This document shows positions 1 to 7,558 of a stretch of DNA of 33,012 nt, piece by piece (position 1 is the first letter of the stretch; each line of letters opens with the position of its first letter). The notes beneath the pieces were generated by a model. That model was given only the letters and a program-made list of their open reading frames with translations. It was not told the DNA's origin and made no database searches. The stretch is from Armatimonadia bacterium (GTDB taxonomy: Bacteria; Armatimonadota; Zipacnadia; Zipacnadales; JABUFB01). The stretch is taken from contig JBDKVB010000182.1 of NCBI GenBank assembly GCA_039679385.1, positions 1 to 33,012 on the forward strand, read 5' to 3'. A program made the position numbers and the translations under genes.

Positions 1-2
1 GT

Positions 3-290
3 GAGGTCGAGATCTCGGGGACCGGCGGCGCCGTGCGGTTCCACTGGGGCAAGGACTTCATCTACCGGTCCGCCAACGGTCGCGAGAACTTCGACAAGAC
101 CGGCGCAGAGATCGCCGAGGGCGTCGACGTGGGTGTCCGGCGGGAGATCCGCGAGTGGATCGAGGCCATCCAGAACGACACCGCGCCGACCATCCCAGGC
201 GAGGAGGGCATGGCCAACATCGAGCTGTGCCTGGCGATGCTGGCGTCCCATGAGCGGAAGGCGCGGATCGAGCTGCCCTTCAAGGGGTAG
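3..290 (+). CDS. Gfo/Idh/MocA-family oxidoreductase, C-terminal fragment
   Basis: This is the last 95 residues of a protein that starts outside the window; the frame is open from base 3 to the TAG at 288-290. The tail pattern, with a tryptophan- and glycine-containing strand, then a helix ending in EAIQND, then APTIPGEEGMANIELCLAMLASHERKARIELPF, is the usual end of NAD(P)-dependent sugar or inositol dehydrogenases of the Gfo/Idh/MocA family, where a small-residue/GEEG turn precedes the last helix. The catalytic and Rossmann parts are missing, so the substrate cannot be guessed. A strong hairpin follows 62 bases downstream, so it probably ends a separate transcription unit and is not part of the hydrogenase locus. 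Confidence 0.75.
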   Translation, partial: EVEISGTGGAVRFHWGKDFIYRSANGRENFDKTGAEIAEGVDVGVRREIREWIEAIQNDTAPTIPGEEGMANIELCLAMLASHERKARIELPFKG

Positions 291-352
291 GGAATCAGGC
301 CGCTGCCCAGTGCCGGGGGGACTTTGTGCTGGCGGCACATGAGAGGCGAACT

Positions 353-383
353 CGACGGGGTCCCCGCAAGGAGGACCCCGTCG
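353..383 (+). terminator. Perfect 11-bp hairpin after the oxidoreductase gene
   Basis: CGACGGGGTCC at 353-363 is exactly complementary to GGACCCCGTCG at 373-383, with a 9-base loop. No clear U-tract follows, so it may be a factor-assisted terminator or an RNA-stabilising hairpin and not a classic intrinsic terminator. Its position just after a stop codon supports a role in ending the upstream transcript. Confidence 0.55.
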
Positions 384-556
384 GCGGTTCTGGGCAGAGA
401 GGCACCGAGGGGCAAGATCAGACGTTTTTGGTCGCCAGAAGGCCAGAGTTTGTGAATTCTCTCACATCGACCCCTTTTGGGGGCTCCAGGGCGTGTATGA
501 GGGGTGGTCAGGGCCTCAATCTATCCCTCAGCTTGCACCTTTCCTCACGAAAGGGC

Positions 557-584
557 TTGACACCCGCGAAAGACCCCTTAGAAT
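557..584 (+). promoter_or_regulatory. Probable sigma-70-type promoter of the hydrogenase locus
   Basis: TTGACA at 557-562 and TAGAAT at 579-584 are separated by 16 bases. The predicted transcription start is about 591, roughly 50 bases before the first gene. The next clear promoter of this type on the plus strand is at 14994, consistent with long co-transcription of 644-9310 and perhaps beyond. Confidence 0.75.
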
Positions 585-643
585 GTAGACGCTATCTTTG
601 GCTTCTGACGGGACCATGCATGACGCACGGGGAGCGATGACCT

Positions 644-1009
644 CTGACGCTTGCCGGCGCCGTTGAAGTCCTCAAGGCCGAGAGCATCTTCGCACCGCCC
701 GGGTGCGACACCCAGGTCGCGGGCTGCTTTGCCGCGGACCTGATGAGCGATGTCTTGGCCTTTGCCCGTCAGGGCTCCCTGCTTCTCACGGGACTTACAA
801 CTCACCAGACCATGCGCACGGCCGCGATCAAGCGTTTGATCGCGGTCGTTGTGGTTGAGGGCAAAGAGATCGGCAGCGACATGATTGAGGCTGCCCGTGA
901 GGAATGTACCCCACTCTTCCGCACTCCACTTTCGAAGTATGAAGCTTGCGGCCTGCTGCTGCAGGCCGGACTACGACCCTATCGCAAGGGGGTAGGTGAA
1001 GCGGGCTAA
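644..1009 (+). CDS. DRTGG-domain protein (probable CTG start)
   Basis: The protein is 121 residues if translation begins at the CTG at 644. An ATG at 743 gives only 88 residues and would cut off the front of the domain. The frame upstream of 743 reads LAGAVEVLKAE, then a variable loop, then VAGCFAADLMSDVLAF, which is the typical start of small stand-alone DRTGG proteins. The frame is closed by TGA at 638-640, and no ATG, GTG or TTG lies between. GGGGAG at 629-634 sits 9 bases before the CTG, an ideal spacing. DRTGG domains are found in regulatory parts of phosphotransacetylases and CBS proteins. Small versions occur next to [FeFe]-hydrogenase genes in anaerobes, but their exact job is unknown. 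It is the first gene of the locus. A one-base indel near 638 is the alternative explanation. Confidence 0.75.
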   Translation: MTLAGAVEVLKAESIFAPPGCDTQVAGCFAADLMSDVLAFARQGSLLLTGLTTHQTMRTAAIKRLIAVVVVEGKEIGSDMIEAAREECTPLFRTPLSKYEACGLLLQAGLRPYRKGVGEAG

Positions 1010-1109
1010 CCCGGACCTGAGGGCTGAGACGGGGACGACCGGCGATTCGGTGGCCTGGTGACAGGCCTACCAGGGCACAACCGGGCCTCGTGAAGCTGCT
1101 TCACCACTC

Positions 1110-1562
1110 ATGGAGGACAAACCGCTGGCACACCATGAGTTCCCGATTCTGGGAAGGGCCTACTTTCTCGGAGGGCGGGCGTCAACCTCAGTGAAGCGTG
1201 CCCTGGCGGAGGCCGGGGTCGATGAGGAGACCATCCAGCGGGTCAGCGTCGCCTGTTACGAGGCGGAGATGAACGTGGTGCTGCACGCCCGAACGGGGTA
1301 CGTCCGGGTCGAGGTCTACCCCACCTGCGTGCGGGTCAGTGTGGTCGACCAGGGCCCCGGAATCGAGAATGTTGACCTGGCGATGAGGCCGGGCTGGTCC
1401 TCGGCCTCGGAAGAGGCGCGGGCACTGGGCTTCGGAGCCGGGATGGGGCTGCCCAACATCCGCGAGCATGCCGACGAGATGCAGGTCGAAAGCGCGCCCG
1501 GTGAGGGCGTGAGGCTGCATTTGACCTTCACGCGGGGGCGAGAAGCCAAGGCAGACGGATAG
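1110..1562 (+). CDS. RsbW-like anti-sigma-type ATP-binding protein
   Basis: This 150-residue protein is a single GHKL/HATPase_c domain of the serine-kinase type. The N-box region carries ACYEAEMNVVLHA (about residues 48-60), the G1 box reads VVDQGPGIEN (about 83-92), and a glycine-rich lid reads LGFGAGMGLPNI (about 111-122). Such proteins phosphorylate anti-sigma antagonists or bind sigma factors. Similar genes sit beside DRTGG genes and hydrogenase subunits in several clostridia and Thermotogae-like genomes. No Shine-Dalgarno sequence precedes the ATG. Instead a perfect hairpin, GTGAAGC/GCTTCAC, lies at 1090-1104, five bases upstream, so the start or its control may be unusual. The partner protein is not evident. 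It lies 18 bases before the second DRTGG-like gene. Confidence 0.8.
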   Translation: MEDKPLAHHEFPILGRAYFLGGRASTSVKRALAEAGVDEETIQRVSVACYEAEMNVVLHARTGYVRVEVYPTCVRVSVVDQGPGIENVDLAMRPGWSSASEEARALGFGAGMGLPNIREHADEMQVESAPGEGVRLHLTFTRGREAKADG

Positions 1563-1580
1563 GCTTCCGGGAGGCGACCG

Positions 1581-1934
1581 ATGCCGACAGACCAGGCTGT
1601 GACTGTGGCAAGAGCCACCGAGGCGCTGTCCCTGCGGGTGGAGGCCGGAGGCGAGCACCTGGAGGCTGCCATCACGGGAGCGCAGGTGTGCGACCTGCTG
1701 AGCCACGTGATGGCGCAGGGCAAGCATGGTCACCTGTGGATCACCATCCAGACCCATCCGAACATCATCGCAGTAGCGGCCCTGGCCGGCTTGAGCGGCA
1801 TCGTGATCGCCAGCGGTTTCGAGCCCGAGGACGACACGGTGATGCGGGCGGAGGACGAGGGCATCCCGCTGCTGATGTCGCCGCAGACGGCCTATGAACT
1901 CGCCGGGAAGCTGTATGAGTTGGGGGTCCGGTGA
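1581..1934 (+). CDS. Second small DRTGG-like regulatory protein
   Basis: The protein is 117 residues with a good ribosome-binding site (GGGAGG) about 6 bases before the ATG. It has the alternating strand-helix layout of the small DRTGG/HPr-kinase-associated fold. A central WITIQTHPNIIAVAALAGLSGIVIA stretch resembles the position where the first DRTGG protein has its TTHQTMRTAAI segment, and its end (EDEGIPLLMSPQTAYELAGKLYELG) matches the helix that closes these domains. The name motif itself is not conserved, so the assignment rests on the layout and the paired arrangement. It lies between two ATPase/PHP-type genes and probably works with them. Confidence 0.65.
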   Translation: MPTDQAVTVARATEALSLRVEAGGEHLEAAITGAQVCDLLSHVMAQGKHGHLWITIQTHPNIIAVAALAGLSGIVIASGFEPEDDTVMRAEDEGIPLLMSPQTAYELAGKLYELGVR

Positions 1935-2008
1935 GCCGCAGTTGCCGAGGCATGTGCCGCCATCCTTGAGGAAGACAGCCGCTCCCTAACGGGCGTTGCG
2001 CCTGCTGA

Positions 2009-2761
2009 ATGAAGCGATTGGTCGGAGTTGACCTGCACGTACATACGGCCCTGTCGCCCTGCGGCTCGGAGCAGATGCGGCCACCTGCGGTGCTCCTTAG
2101 CGCTGAGCGGCGCGGGATAGGGGTCGTCGGAATCGTCGACCACAATACAGCCAGGAACGCGGGGGCGTTTCTGGCGGCCTCGGAGGCTTTTGCGGTTCGT
2201 GTGTTCGTTGGGTTGGAAGTGGAGAGTGCGGAGGGCGTGCACCTTCTCGCGCTCTTTGACAGCACGGAATCGGCCCTGGAGTTGGATGCCGCCGTCGCAG
2301 CCCACCTGCCTCCCCTGGCCAATCGCCCGGACCTTTTCGGCGAGCAATGGCTCTTGGAGGAGTATGGCGAGGTGATCGGCTGCGATGGACGTCTGCTGGT
2401 TACGGCCACAGACTTGAGTATTGATGAGATCGCCAGGATGACCCAGGAGTTGTCGGGCTTCAGCCTTCCTGCGCACATCGATCGCTCTGCGAACGGCCTC
2501 CTCCCGGTATTGGGTTTTGTCCCCCCAGACTTGCCGGTCGATCTCTATGAGGTGTCGCGTCACCTGCCACGGTCAGAAGCGCGGGAGCGCTGGCCCCAGC
2601 TTCGAGGCTTGCCGCTGGTCGCCAGTTCGGACGCACACTACCTGGAGGACATCGGCCAGGGGGCAATCCTGGTGCCGCAGGAGTTCGCAGACCCAGGGGC
2701 AGGTGCGAGGGACTGGGCTCAGGCGCTCGGGCAGTACCTTCTGGAACACGAGGAGGCTTGA
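2009..2761 (+). CDS. PHP-domain metal-dependent phosphoesterase-like protein
   Basis: This 250-residue protein begins VDLHVHTALSPCGSEQM, the first PHP metal motif (HxH plus a downstream acidic/histidine site). It continues with VGIVDHNTARNAG (about residues 45-57), and later ASSDAHYLEDIG near residue 210, the fourth motif. All metal-binding positions look intact, so a trinuclear-metal phosphoesterase activity is plausible. The substrate is unknown. The central part about 95-140 (FGEQWLLEEYGEVIGCDGRLL) resembles the insert of PHP proteins found beside NADH-dependent hydrogenases. The ribosome-binding site before the ATG is weak. The gene is 74 bases after the second DRTGG-like gene and 60 bases before the next ATPase gene. 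Confidence 0.8.
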   Translation: MKRLVGVDLHVHTALSPCGSEQMRPPAVLLSAERRGIGVVGIVDHNTARNAGAFLAASEAFAVRVFVGLEVESAEGVHLLALFDSTESALELDAAVAAHLPPLANRPDLFGEQWLLEEYGEVIGCDGRLLVTATDLSIDEIARMTQELSGFSLPAHIDRSANGLLPVLGFVPPDLPVDLYEVSRHLPRSEARERWPQLRGLPLVASSDAHYLEDIGQGAILVPQEFADPGAGARDWAQALGQYLLEHEEA

Positions 2762-2821
2762 CCCACCGCCTCGGAGGAGAGCCAGGAGGCCGGGGCTCCA
2801 AGTCGAGAGGTCGGAGCGTCC

Positions 2822-3370
2822 ATGAGGGAGATCTCGCTGCACATCCTGGACGTGGCACGCAACAGCATCGAGGCTGGTGCGCAGACGCTCACGGTCTGTG
2901 TCACCGAGAACCGCGCTCACGACGAGATGGAGATCCTCATTGAGGACGACGGCTCGGGGATGGACGCCGAGAGGCTGTCGCAGGCGACCGATGCGTTCTT
3001 CACGACCAGGACGACCCGTCGCTGGGGACTGGGACTGCCGCTCTTCCAGGCCACCTGTGAGCGGTCCGGCGGGAAGCTGGAGGTAACCTCGGCGCCCGGG
3101 AGAGGGACACGGGTACGGGCGTCCCTGCAGCTCTCACACCTGGATCGTCCCCCGCTGGGTGACATGGGCGCGGTGATGCAGGCGCTGGCCCTGGAGCCCG
3201 CGCTCCAGCGGGTGACGTACCGGCAGCAGACCGACGGACAGGTGTTTGAGCTGGACACGGGTGACCTGATTGAGGAGCTCGGCACAGGCAGCCTCACCAA
3301 CCCGGCGGTTCTCACCTGGCTGCGTGAGTATGTGAACGAAGGCGTGGAGGCGACCGGCGCCGTGCAGTGA
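2822..3370 (+). CDS. HATPase_c domain protein (histidine-kinase-like ATPase without a phospho-acceptor domain)
   Basis: In this 182-residue protein the N-terminal 110 residues form a GHKL ATPase. The N-box is HILDVARNSIEAGAQ (residues 8-22), the G1 box is IEDDGSGMD, and a TTRTTRRWGLGLPLF segment serves as the F/G2 lid. There is no H-box dimerisation domain and no membrane segment. The last 70 residues form an extra domain rich in LE and T residues that I do not recognise. Proteins of this kind recur in [FeFe]-hydrogenase loci ahead of the thioredoxin-like and NuoE subunits. A kinase or chaperone-like role is an inference. Confidence 0.8.
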   Translation: MREISLHILDVARNSIEAGAQTLTVCVTENRAHDEMEILIEDDGSGMDAERLSQATDAFFTTRTTRRWGLGLPLFQATCERSGGKLEVTSAPGRGTRVRASLQLSHLDRPPLGDMGAVMQALALEPALQRVTYRQQTDGQVFELDTGDLIEELGTGSLTNPAVLTWLREYVNEGVEATGAVQ

Positions 3371-3462
3371 TCACCACTGGAACAGGGGGCTAAGGCTACA
3401 GGCCTACGAAGTGCGCAATCTCGAGGGGTTCGCTATCCCAAGCCGAAGGAGGTACGGAAAGG

Positions 3463-3837
3463 GTGAAGACGCGCGAGGAACTCCAGGCTTTACGTGAGCG
3501 TGCGAAGGCTGCGCTCGCGGTTCGGGACAACGAGGGGCAGGCACGAGTTGTCATCGCCATGGGCACCTGCGGGATCGCCGCGGGAGCCCGGGAGGTGATG
3601 ACTGCCCTGCTGGACGAGTTGGCGCAACGCGGACTTACCAACGTGACGGTGTCGCAGACCGGCTGCAAGGGACTGTGTGACAAGGAGCCGGTGGTGGAGG
3701 TCCATAGCCCAGGCTGCCCGGTGGTGACCTACGGGCATGTCACGGGGCCCATCATCCGGCGGATCGTGGCCGACCAGATCGTCAACGGACAGGTCGTCAG
3801 GGAGTACGCGATCATGACGGGATCGGAGGCCGGTTAG
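3463..3837 (+). CDS. Thioredoxin-like [2Fe-2S] ferredoxin subunit of the hydrogenase
   Basis: This 124-residue protein has a thioredoxin-like ferredoxin fold. Four cysteines are placed as GTCGIAAG, then TGCKGLCDKEP, then a further Cys in GCPVV. The pattern matches the small 2Fe-2S proteins encoded just before NuoE/NuoF-type subunits in bifurcating hydrogenases and related dehydrogenases (HndB-like). It probably passes electrons within the complex. The GTG start at 3463 follows a purine-rich stretch (GGAGG at 3449-3453, GGAAAGG just before the start). The stop is 2 bases before the ATG of the next gene, which suggests translational coupling with the NuoE subunit. Confidence 0.8.
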   Translation: MKTREELQALRERAKAALAVRDNEGQARVVIAMGTCGIAAGAREVMTALLDELAQRGLTNVTVSQTGCKGLCDKEPVVEVHSPGCPVVTYGHVTGPIIRRIVADQIVNGQVVREYAIMTGSEAG

Positions 3838-3839
3838 CC

Positions 3840-4316
3840 ATGGCGGACACCTGCCTGTGTGAACAGAGCTTCCCCAAGATCGACGCCATCGTCGAGCAGA
3901 AGGGCGCGGTACCCGACTCACTCATCGAGATTCTGCACGCGGTCCAGGAGGAGATCGGGTATCTGCCGCAGGGCGTCCAGGAGTACATCGCCGAGAAGTT
4001 GGACATCCCGGCCGGGACGGTTGAGGGCGTCGTGAGCTTCTACAGCTTCTTCACGACCGTTCCGCGCGGGCGTCACACCATCAAGGTCTGCCAGGGGACC
4101 GCCTGCTACGTTCGCGGCGGCAAGCGGGTGCTGGAGACGGTGACCAAGCACTGCGGCTGCGGCGTAGGAGAGACAAGCGAGGACATGCGGTTCAGTCTCC
4201 AGGTCGTGCGCTGTGTGGGAGCCTGCGGGCTGTCACCGGTGATGGTGGTCGGTGACGACATCTATGAACGAGTGAGGCCGACCAAGGTTGCAGAGCTGCT
4301 TGACAAGTACGAGTGA
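3840..4316 (+). CDS. hydC: HydC / NuoE-like [2Fe-2S] subunit of NAD-linked [FeFe]-hydrogenase
   Basis: This 158-residue protein is of the usual length for the NuoE family. It shows the helical N-terminal region (ILHAVQEEIGYLPQGVQEYIAEKL, roughly residues 31-54), the VSFYSFF motif near 62-68, and the cluster ligands in KVCQGTACYVRG and RCVGACGLSP (CX4C then CX3C). NuoE-like subunits carry one [2Fe-2S] cluster and pair with the flavin subunit NuoF/HydB. The gene lies immediately between the thioredoxin-like protein and the HydB fusion, the standard order. The symbol follows Thermotoga/Acetobacterium-type HydABC usage. Confidence 0.92.
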   Translation: MADTCLCEQSFPKIDAIVEQKGAVPDSLIEILHAVQEEIGYLPQGVQEYIAEKLDIPAGTVEGVVSFYSFFTTVPRGRHTIKVCQGTACYVRGGKRVLETVTKHCGCGVGETSEDMRFSLQVVRCVGACGLSPVMVVGDDIYERVRPTKVAELLDKYE

Positions 4317-4413
4317 CCTCCGACGGGTCCGACCGAGTGAAGGACAAGTCAGGACAGGAATCGCACGACCAGCCCAGTACCACGGGTGAGCACGAAGGGA
4401 GAGGCATCCGATC

Positions 4414-7400
4414 ATGCCTACGTATCGATCGCATGTGCTGGTCTGCGCGGGGGCGAGTTGTGTGTCCTCGGGCTCGCAGGCGGTGGCGGACGCACTGGAG
4501 CAGGCCATCACGGACGGCGGGCTTTCCCACGAGGTGAAGGTGGTTCGCACGGGCTGCATGGGCTCGTGTGACCTTGGCCCCGTGGCGGTGGTTTACCCGG
4601 AAGGAGTCTTCTACCAGAGGCTCAAGCCGGAGGATATGGCACTCATTGTTCAGGAGCATCTACTGAAGGGGCGGCCGGTGGAGAGGCTGATGTACGTTCC
4701 GGCGGCGGGTGAGGAGCCGGTCCTCACCATGGAGAAGATCCCCTTCTTCGCGTACCAGAAGAAGATCGTTCTGCGCAACTGCGGTGAGATCGACCCGGGC
4801 AACATCGAGGAGTACATTGCCCGCGACGGCTATGAGGCGCTGGCGCAGGCCGTCACCGAGATGACCCCGCAACAGGTCATCGACACGGTCAAGGCCTCGG
4901 GCCTGCGCGGACGTGGCGGCGGCGGCTTCCCCACCGGCCTGAAGTGGGAGCTGACGGCCAAGGCCACGGGCGATCAGAAGTATGTAGTGTGCAACGCGGA
5001 TGAAGGCGACCCCGGCGCCTTCATGGACCGGAGCGTCCTCGAAGGCGACCCCCACAGCGTCATCGAGGCTATGACGATCGCCGGCTACGCCATCGGCGCG
5101 AACAAGGGCTACATCTACGTACGCGCCGAGTACCCGCTGGCCATCCAGAGGCTGTCCGTGGCACTCACCCAGGCTCGCGAGTACGGGCTGCTGGGCGAGG
5201 ATATCTTCGGCTCGGGACATAGTTTCGACATCGAGCTGCGGATGGGCGCCGGGGCCTTCGTGTGCGGTGAGGAGACCGCGCTGATGGCCTCGATCGAAGG
5301 CAAGCGCGGTGAGCCACGGCCACGACCGCCCTTCCCCGCGAACCAGGGGCTATGGCAGAAGCCGACGCTACTGAACAATGTGGAGACCTACGCGAACATC
5401 CCGCCGATCCTGCTGAAGGGCGCGGAGTGGTTCGCTTCGATCGGCACGGAGACCAGCAAGGGTACCAAGGTGTTCGCGCTGGCCGGTCACGTGAACAACA
5501 CCGGTCTGGTAGAGGTGCCGATGGGGACACCCCTGGGCACCATCATCTACGAGATCGGCGGTGGAATCCGCAATGGCCGGAAGTTCAAGGCGGCCCAGAG
5601 CGGCGGTCCCTCCGGCGGCTGCATCCCCAGGGAGTTCCTCAATACCCCGGTGGACTATGAAAGCCTCAAAACGCTGGGCTCGATCATGGGCTCCGGCGGG
5701 CTCATCGTCATGGACGACACGACCTGCATGGTCGACCTGGCCCGGTTCTTCCTGGACTTCGTGCAGGACGAGTCCTGCGGCAAGTGCCCGCCCTGCCGAA
5801 TCGGCACCAAGCGGATGCTGGAGATCCTCGAGCGCATCTGCGCCGGCGAGGGTCAGGTGGGCGACATCGAGCTCCTGGAGGACCTTGGCCAGCAGATCAA
5901 GCAGACGTCGCTGTGCGGCCTCGGACAGACGGCTCCGAACCCGGTGCTGAGCACCATCGCCTACTTCCGGGAGGAGTACGAGGAGCACATCCGGGACAAG
6001 CACTGCCGTGCGGGCACCTGCAGCGAGATCATGAAGGCGCCCTGCGAGCATGCTTGCCCGGCCGGAGTTGACGTGCCTCTGTATGTGAGCCTGATCGCCG
6101 AGGGTCGGATCGACGACGCCTACGGCGTGATCCGCGACTCGAACCCCTTCCCGTCAGTGTGCGGCCGGGTCTGCACGGCCTACTGCGAGGCCCAGTGTCG
6201 CCGCGGGCAACTCGATGCCCCGGTCTCCGTACGTCTGCTCAAGCGAGCGGCGTCCGATCACCGGACCAGCACCTGGCAACCGACGCTTGAACCGCAGCGG
6301 CATCACAAGGTAGCGGTCATCGGCTCGGGCCCGGCGGGACTGACGGCTGCCTACGACCTGGTCCGCAAGGGCTACGAGGTGACGGTGTTCGAGAAGCAGC
6401 CGGTGCCGGGCGGCATGATGGCCCTCGGGATTCCGGACTACCGGCTTCCGCAGGATGTACTGCAGCGGGAGATTCAGGACATCCTCGACCTCGGGGTGGA
6501 ACTGCGGACCGGTACGGCCTTCGGGACCGACGTGACGCTGGAGAGCCTGGAGGCCGATGGCTTCGACGCGGTCTTCCTGGCCGTCGGGTGCCACCAGGGG
6601 GTTCCGCTGGACTGCCCGGGTGCTGACGCCGAGGGCGTCATGGATGCTGTGGAGTACCTGCGCAGCATCGCCCTGCGCGAGCCGCTGAAGGTCGGAAAGC
6701 GTGTGGCTGTGATCGGCGGCGGCGACACCGCAGTCGACTCTGCCCGGTCCGCTCTGCGGATGGGCGCAGAGCAAGTGCACCTGGTGTACCGCCGGACGAA
6801 GGAAGAGATGCCGGCCCATCCCGCTGAGATCGAGGAGGCAGCCCTCGAGGGAGTGATCTTCCACTTCCTCGCCGCGCCGCAAGAAGTGAGGGTGGAGAAC
6901 GGTCACGTGGCAGGTCTGGTCTGCCAGCAGATGCAGTTGGGCGGCTTCGACCGTAGCGGAAGGCGTCGTCCGGAGCCCGTTGAGGGTGCCTCGGTCGCGC
7001 TCGACGTCGACACCATCATCGCCGCGATCGGCCAGCAGCTCAACGGAGACTGCGCCTGCCTGGAGACAGAGCGGGGCAAGATCAGTGCCGACCCGATCAC
7101 CCTCGCAACGAGCGACCCCAGGGTGTTCGCGGGTGGCGACGCGACCGTGGGACCGATGACCGTGGTCGATGCCATTGCCGACGGCCACCGGGCTGCGCGG
7201 GCGATCCACAGCTTCCTCTCGGGCGAGCCGCTCCCGACGCCCAGGAAGCGGGCCAAGACAAAGGTCGGGGCGGACATCATGGCACAGCTCGAGGAGACGG
7301 CGGACGAGGAACGGCCACCGGCCGAGGTGCCCCGGATCCCGGATACCTACCGTCGCAGCGGCTTCGCCGAGGTCGAGCTGGGCTACTCGCTTCCGACGGC

Positions 7401-7461
7401 GTGCCGCGAGGCAGGACGGTGCCTGCACTGCGACTACCTGGTGATCGAGGAGGAAGCGTGA
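4414..7461 (+). CDS. hydB: HydB/NuoF flavoprotein fused to a GltD/NfnB-type FAD-NAD(P)H module
   Basis: The protein has 1015 residues and an ATG start. Residues 1-95 form a thioredoxin-like [2Fe-2S] domain (C11, C16, C48, C52). Residues about 110-525 are NuoF: the FMN/NADH motif [16 protein letters not shown] at 163-178, [14 protein letters not shown] at 193-206, [20 protein letters not shown] at about 285-304, and the N3-cluster cysteines C455, C458, C461 and C501. Standard HydB then ends with a 2[4Fe-4S] ferredoxin. Here a cysteine-rich domain (C531 to C595) leads into a GltD/NfnB-like oxidoreductase with FAD motif GSGPAG (637-642) and a second nucleotide-binding motif GGGDTA (768-773), followed by YRR (792-794) in the position that favours NADPH. 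The C-terminus carries [20 protein letters not shown]. The subunit could therefore exchange electrons with both NAD(H) and NADP(H). I recall that NuoF-GltD combinations occur in other anaerobes, including the Sporomusa-type Nfn complex, so the fusion has some precedent. The direction and stoichiometry are inference. Confidence 0.9.
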   Translation: MPTYRSHVLVCAGASCVSSGSQAVADALEQAITDGGLSHEVKVVRTGCMGSCDLGPVAVVYPEGVFYQRLKPEDMALIVQEHLLKGRPVERLMYVPAAGEEPVLTMEKIPFFAYQKKIVLRNCGEIDPGNIEEYIARDGYEALAQAVTEMTPQQVIDTVKASGLRGRGGGGFPTGLKWELTAKATGDQKYVVCNADEGDPGAFMDRSVLEGDPHSVIEAMTIAGYAIGANKGYIYVRAEYPLAIQRLSVALTQAREYGLLGEDIFGSGHSFDIELRMGAGAFVCGEETALMASIEGKRGEPRPRPPFPANQGLWQKPTLLNNVETYANIPPILLKGAEWFASIGTETSKGTKVFALAGHVNNTGLVEVPMGTPLGTIIYEIGGGIRNGRKFKAAQSGGPSGGCIPREFLNTPVDYESLKTLGSIMGSGGLIVMDDTTCMVDLARFFLDFVQDESCGKCPPCRIGTKRMLEILERICAGEGQVGDIELLEDLGQQIKQTSLCGLGQTAPNPVLSTIAYFREEYEEHIRDKHCRAGTCSEIMKAPCEHACPAGVDVPLYVSLIAEGRIDDAYGVIRDSNPFPSVCGRVCTAYCEAQCRRGQLDAPVSVRLLKRAASDHRTSTWQPTLEPQRHHKVAVIGSGPAGLTAAYDLVRKGYEVTVFEKQPVPGGMMALGIPDYRLPQDVLQREIQDILDLGVELRTGTAFGTDVTLESLEADGFDAVFLAVGCHQGVPLDCPGADAEGVMDAVEYLRSIALREPLKVGKRVAVIGGGDTAVDSARSALRMGAEQVHLVYRRTKEEMPAHPAEIEEAALEGVIFHFLAAPQEVRVENGHVAGLVCQQMQLGGFDRSGRRRPEPVEGASVALDVDTIIAAIGQQLNGDCACLETERGKISADPITLATSDPRVFAGGDATVGPMTVVDAIADGHRAARAIHSFLSGEPLPTPRKRAKTKVGADIMAQLEETADEERPPAEVPRIPDTYRRSGFAEVELGYSLPTACREAGRCLHCDYLVIEEEA

Positions 7462-7558
7462 CGTCCACGGTGTGGCTGGCAGGACGGTCCTTCATCGTAT
7501 CGTCCACGTGGGTAGCGCCATGCGTTCCACCAGGTACCGACCGAAAAGGAGAACCCCC

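Larger units (their letters stand above)
291..643. other. Intergenic region carrying a terminator-like hairpin and the hydrogenase-locus promoter
   Basis: The 353 bases between the oxidoreductase tail and the first DRTGG gene contain no convincing gene. They hold a perfect 11-bp inverted repeat at 353-383 and a near-consensus sigma-70-type promoter at 557-584, each listed separately. The stretch between them (about 400-550) shows no other structure that I could recognise. Confidence 0.7.

Noticed and set aside
6154-7428. A 424-residue open frame on the minus strand opposite the GltD-like part of hydB
   Set aside because: It is a shadow of high-GC coding sequence; the plus-strand product has intact family motifs and the antisense product has none.
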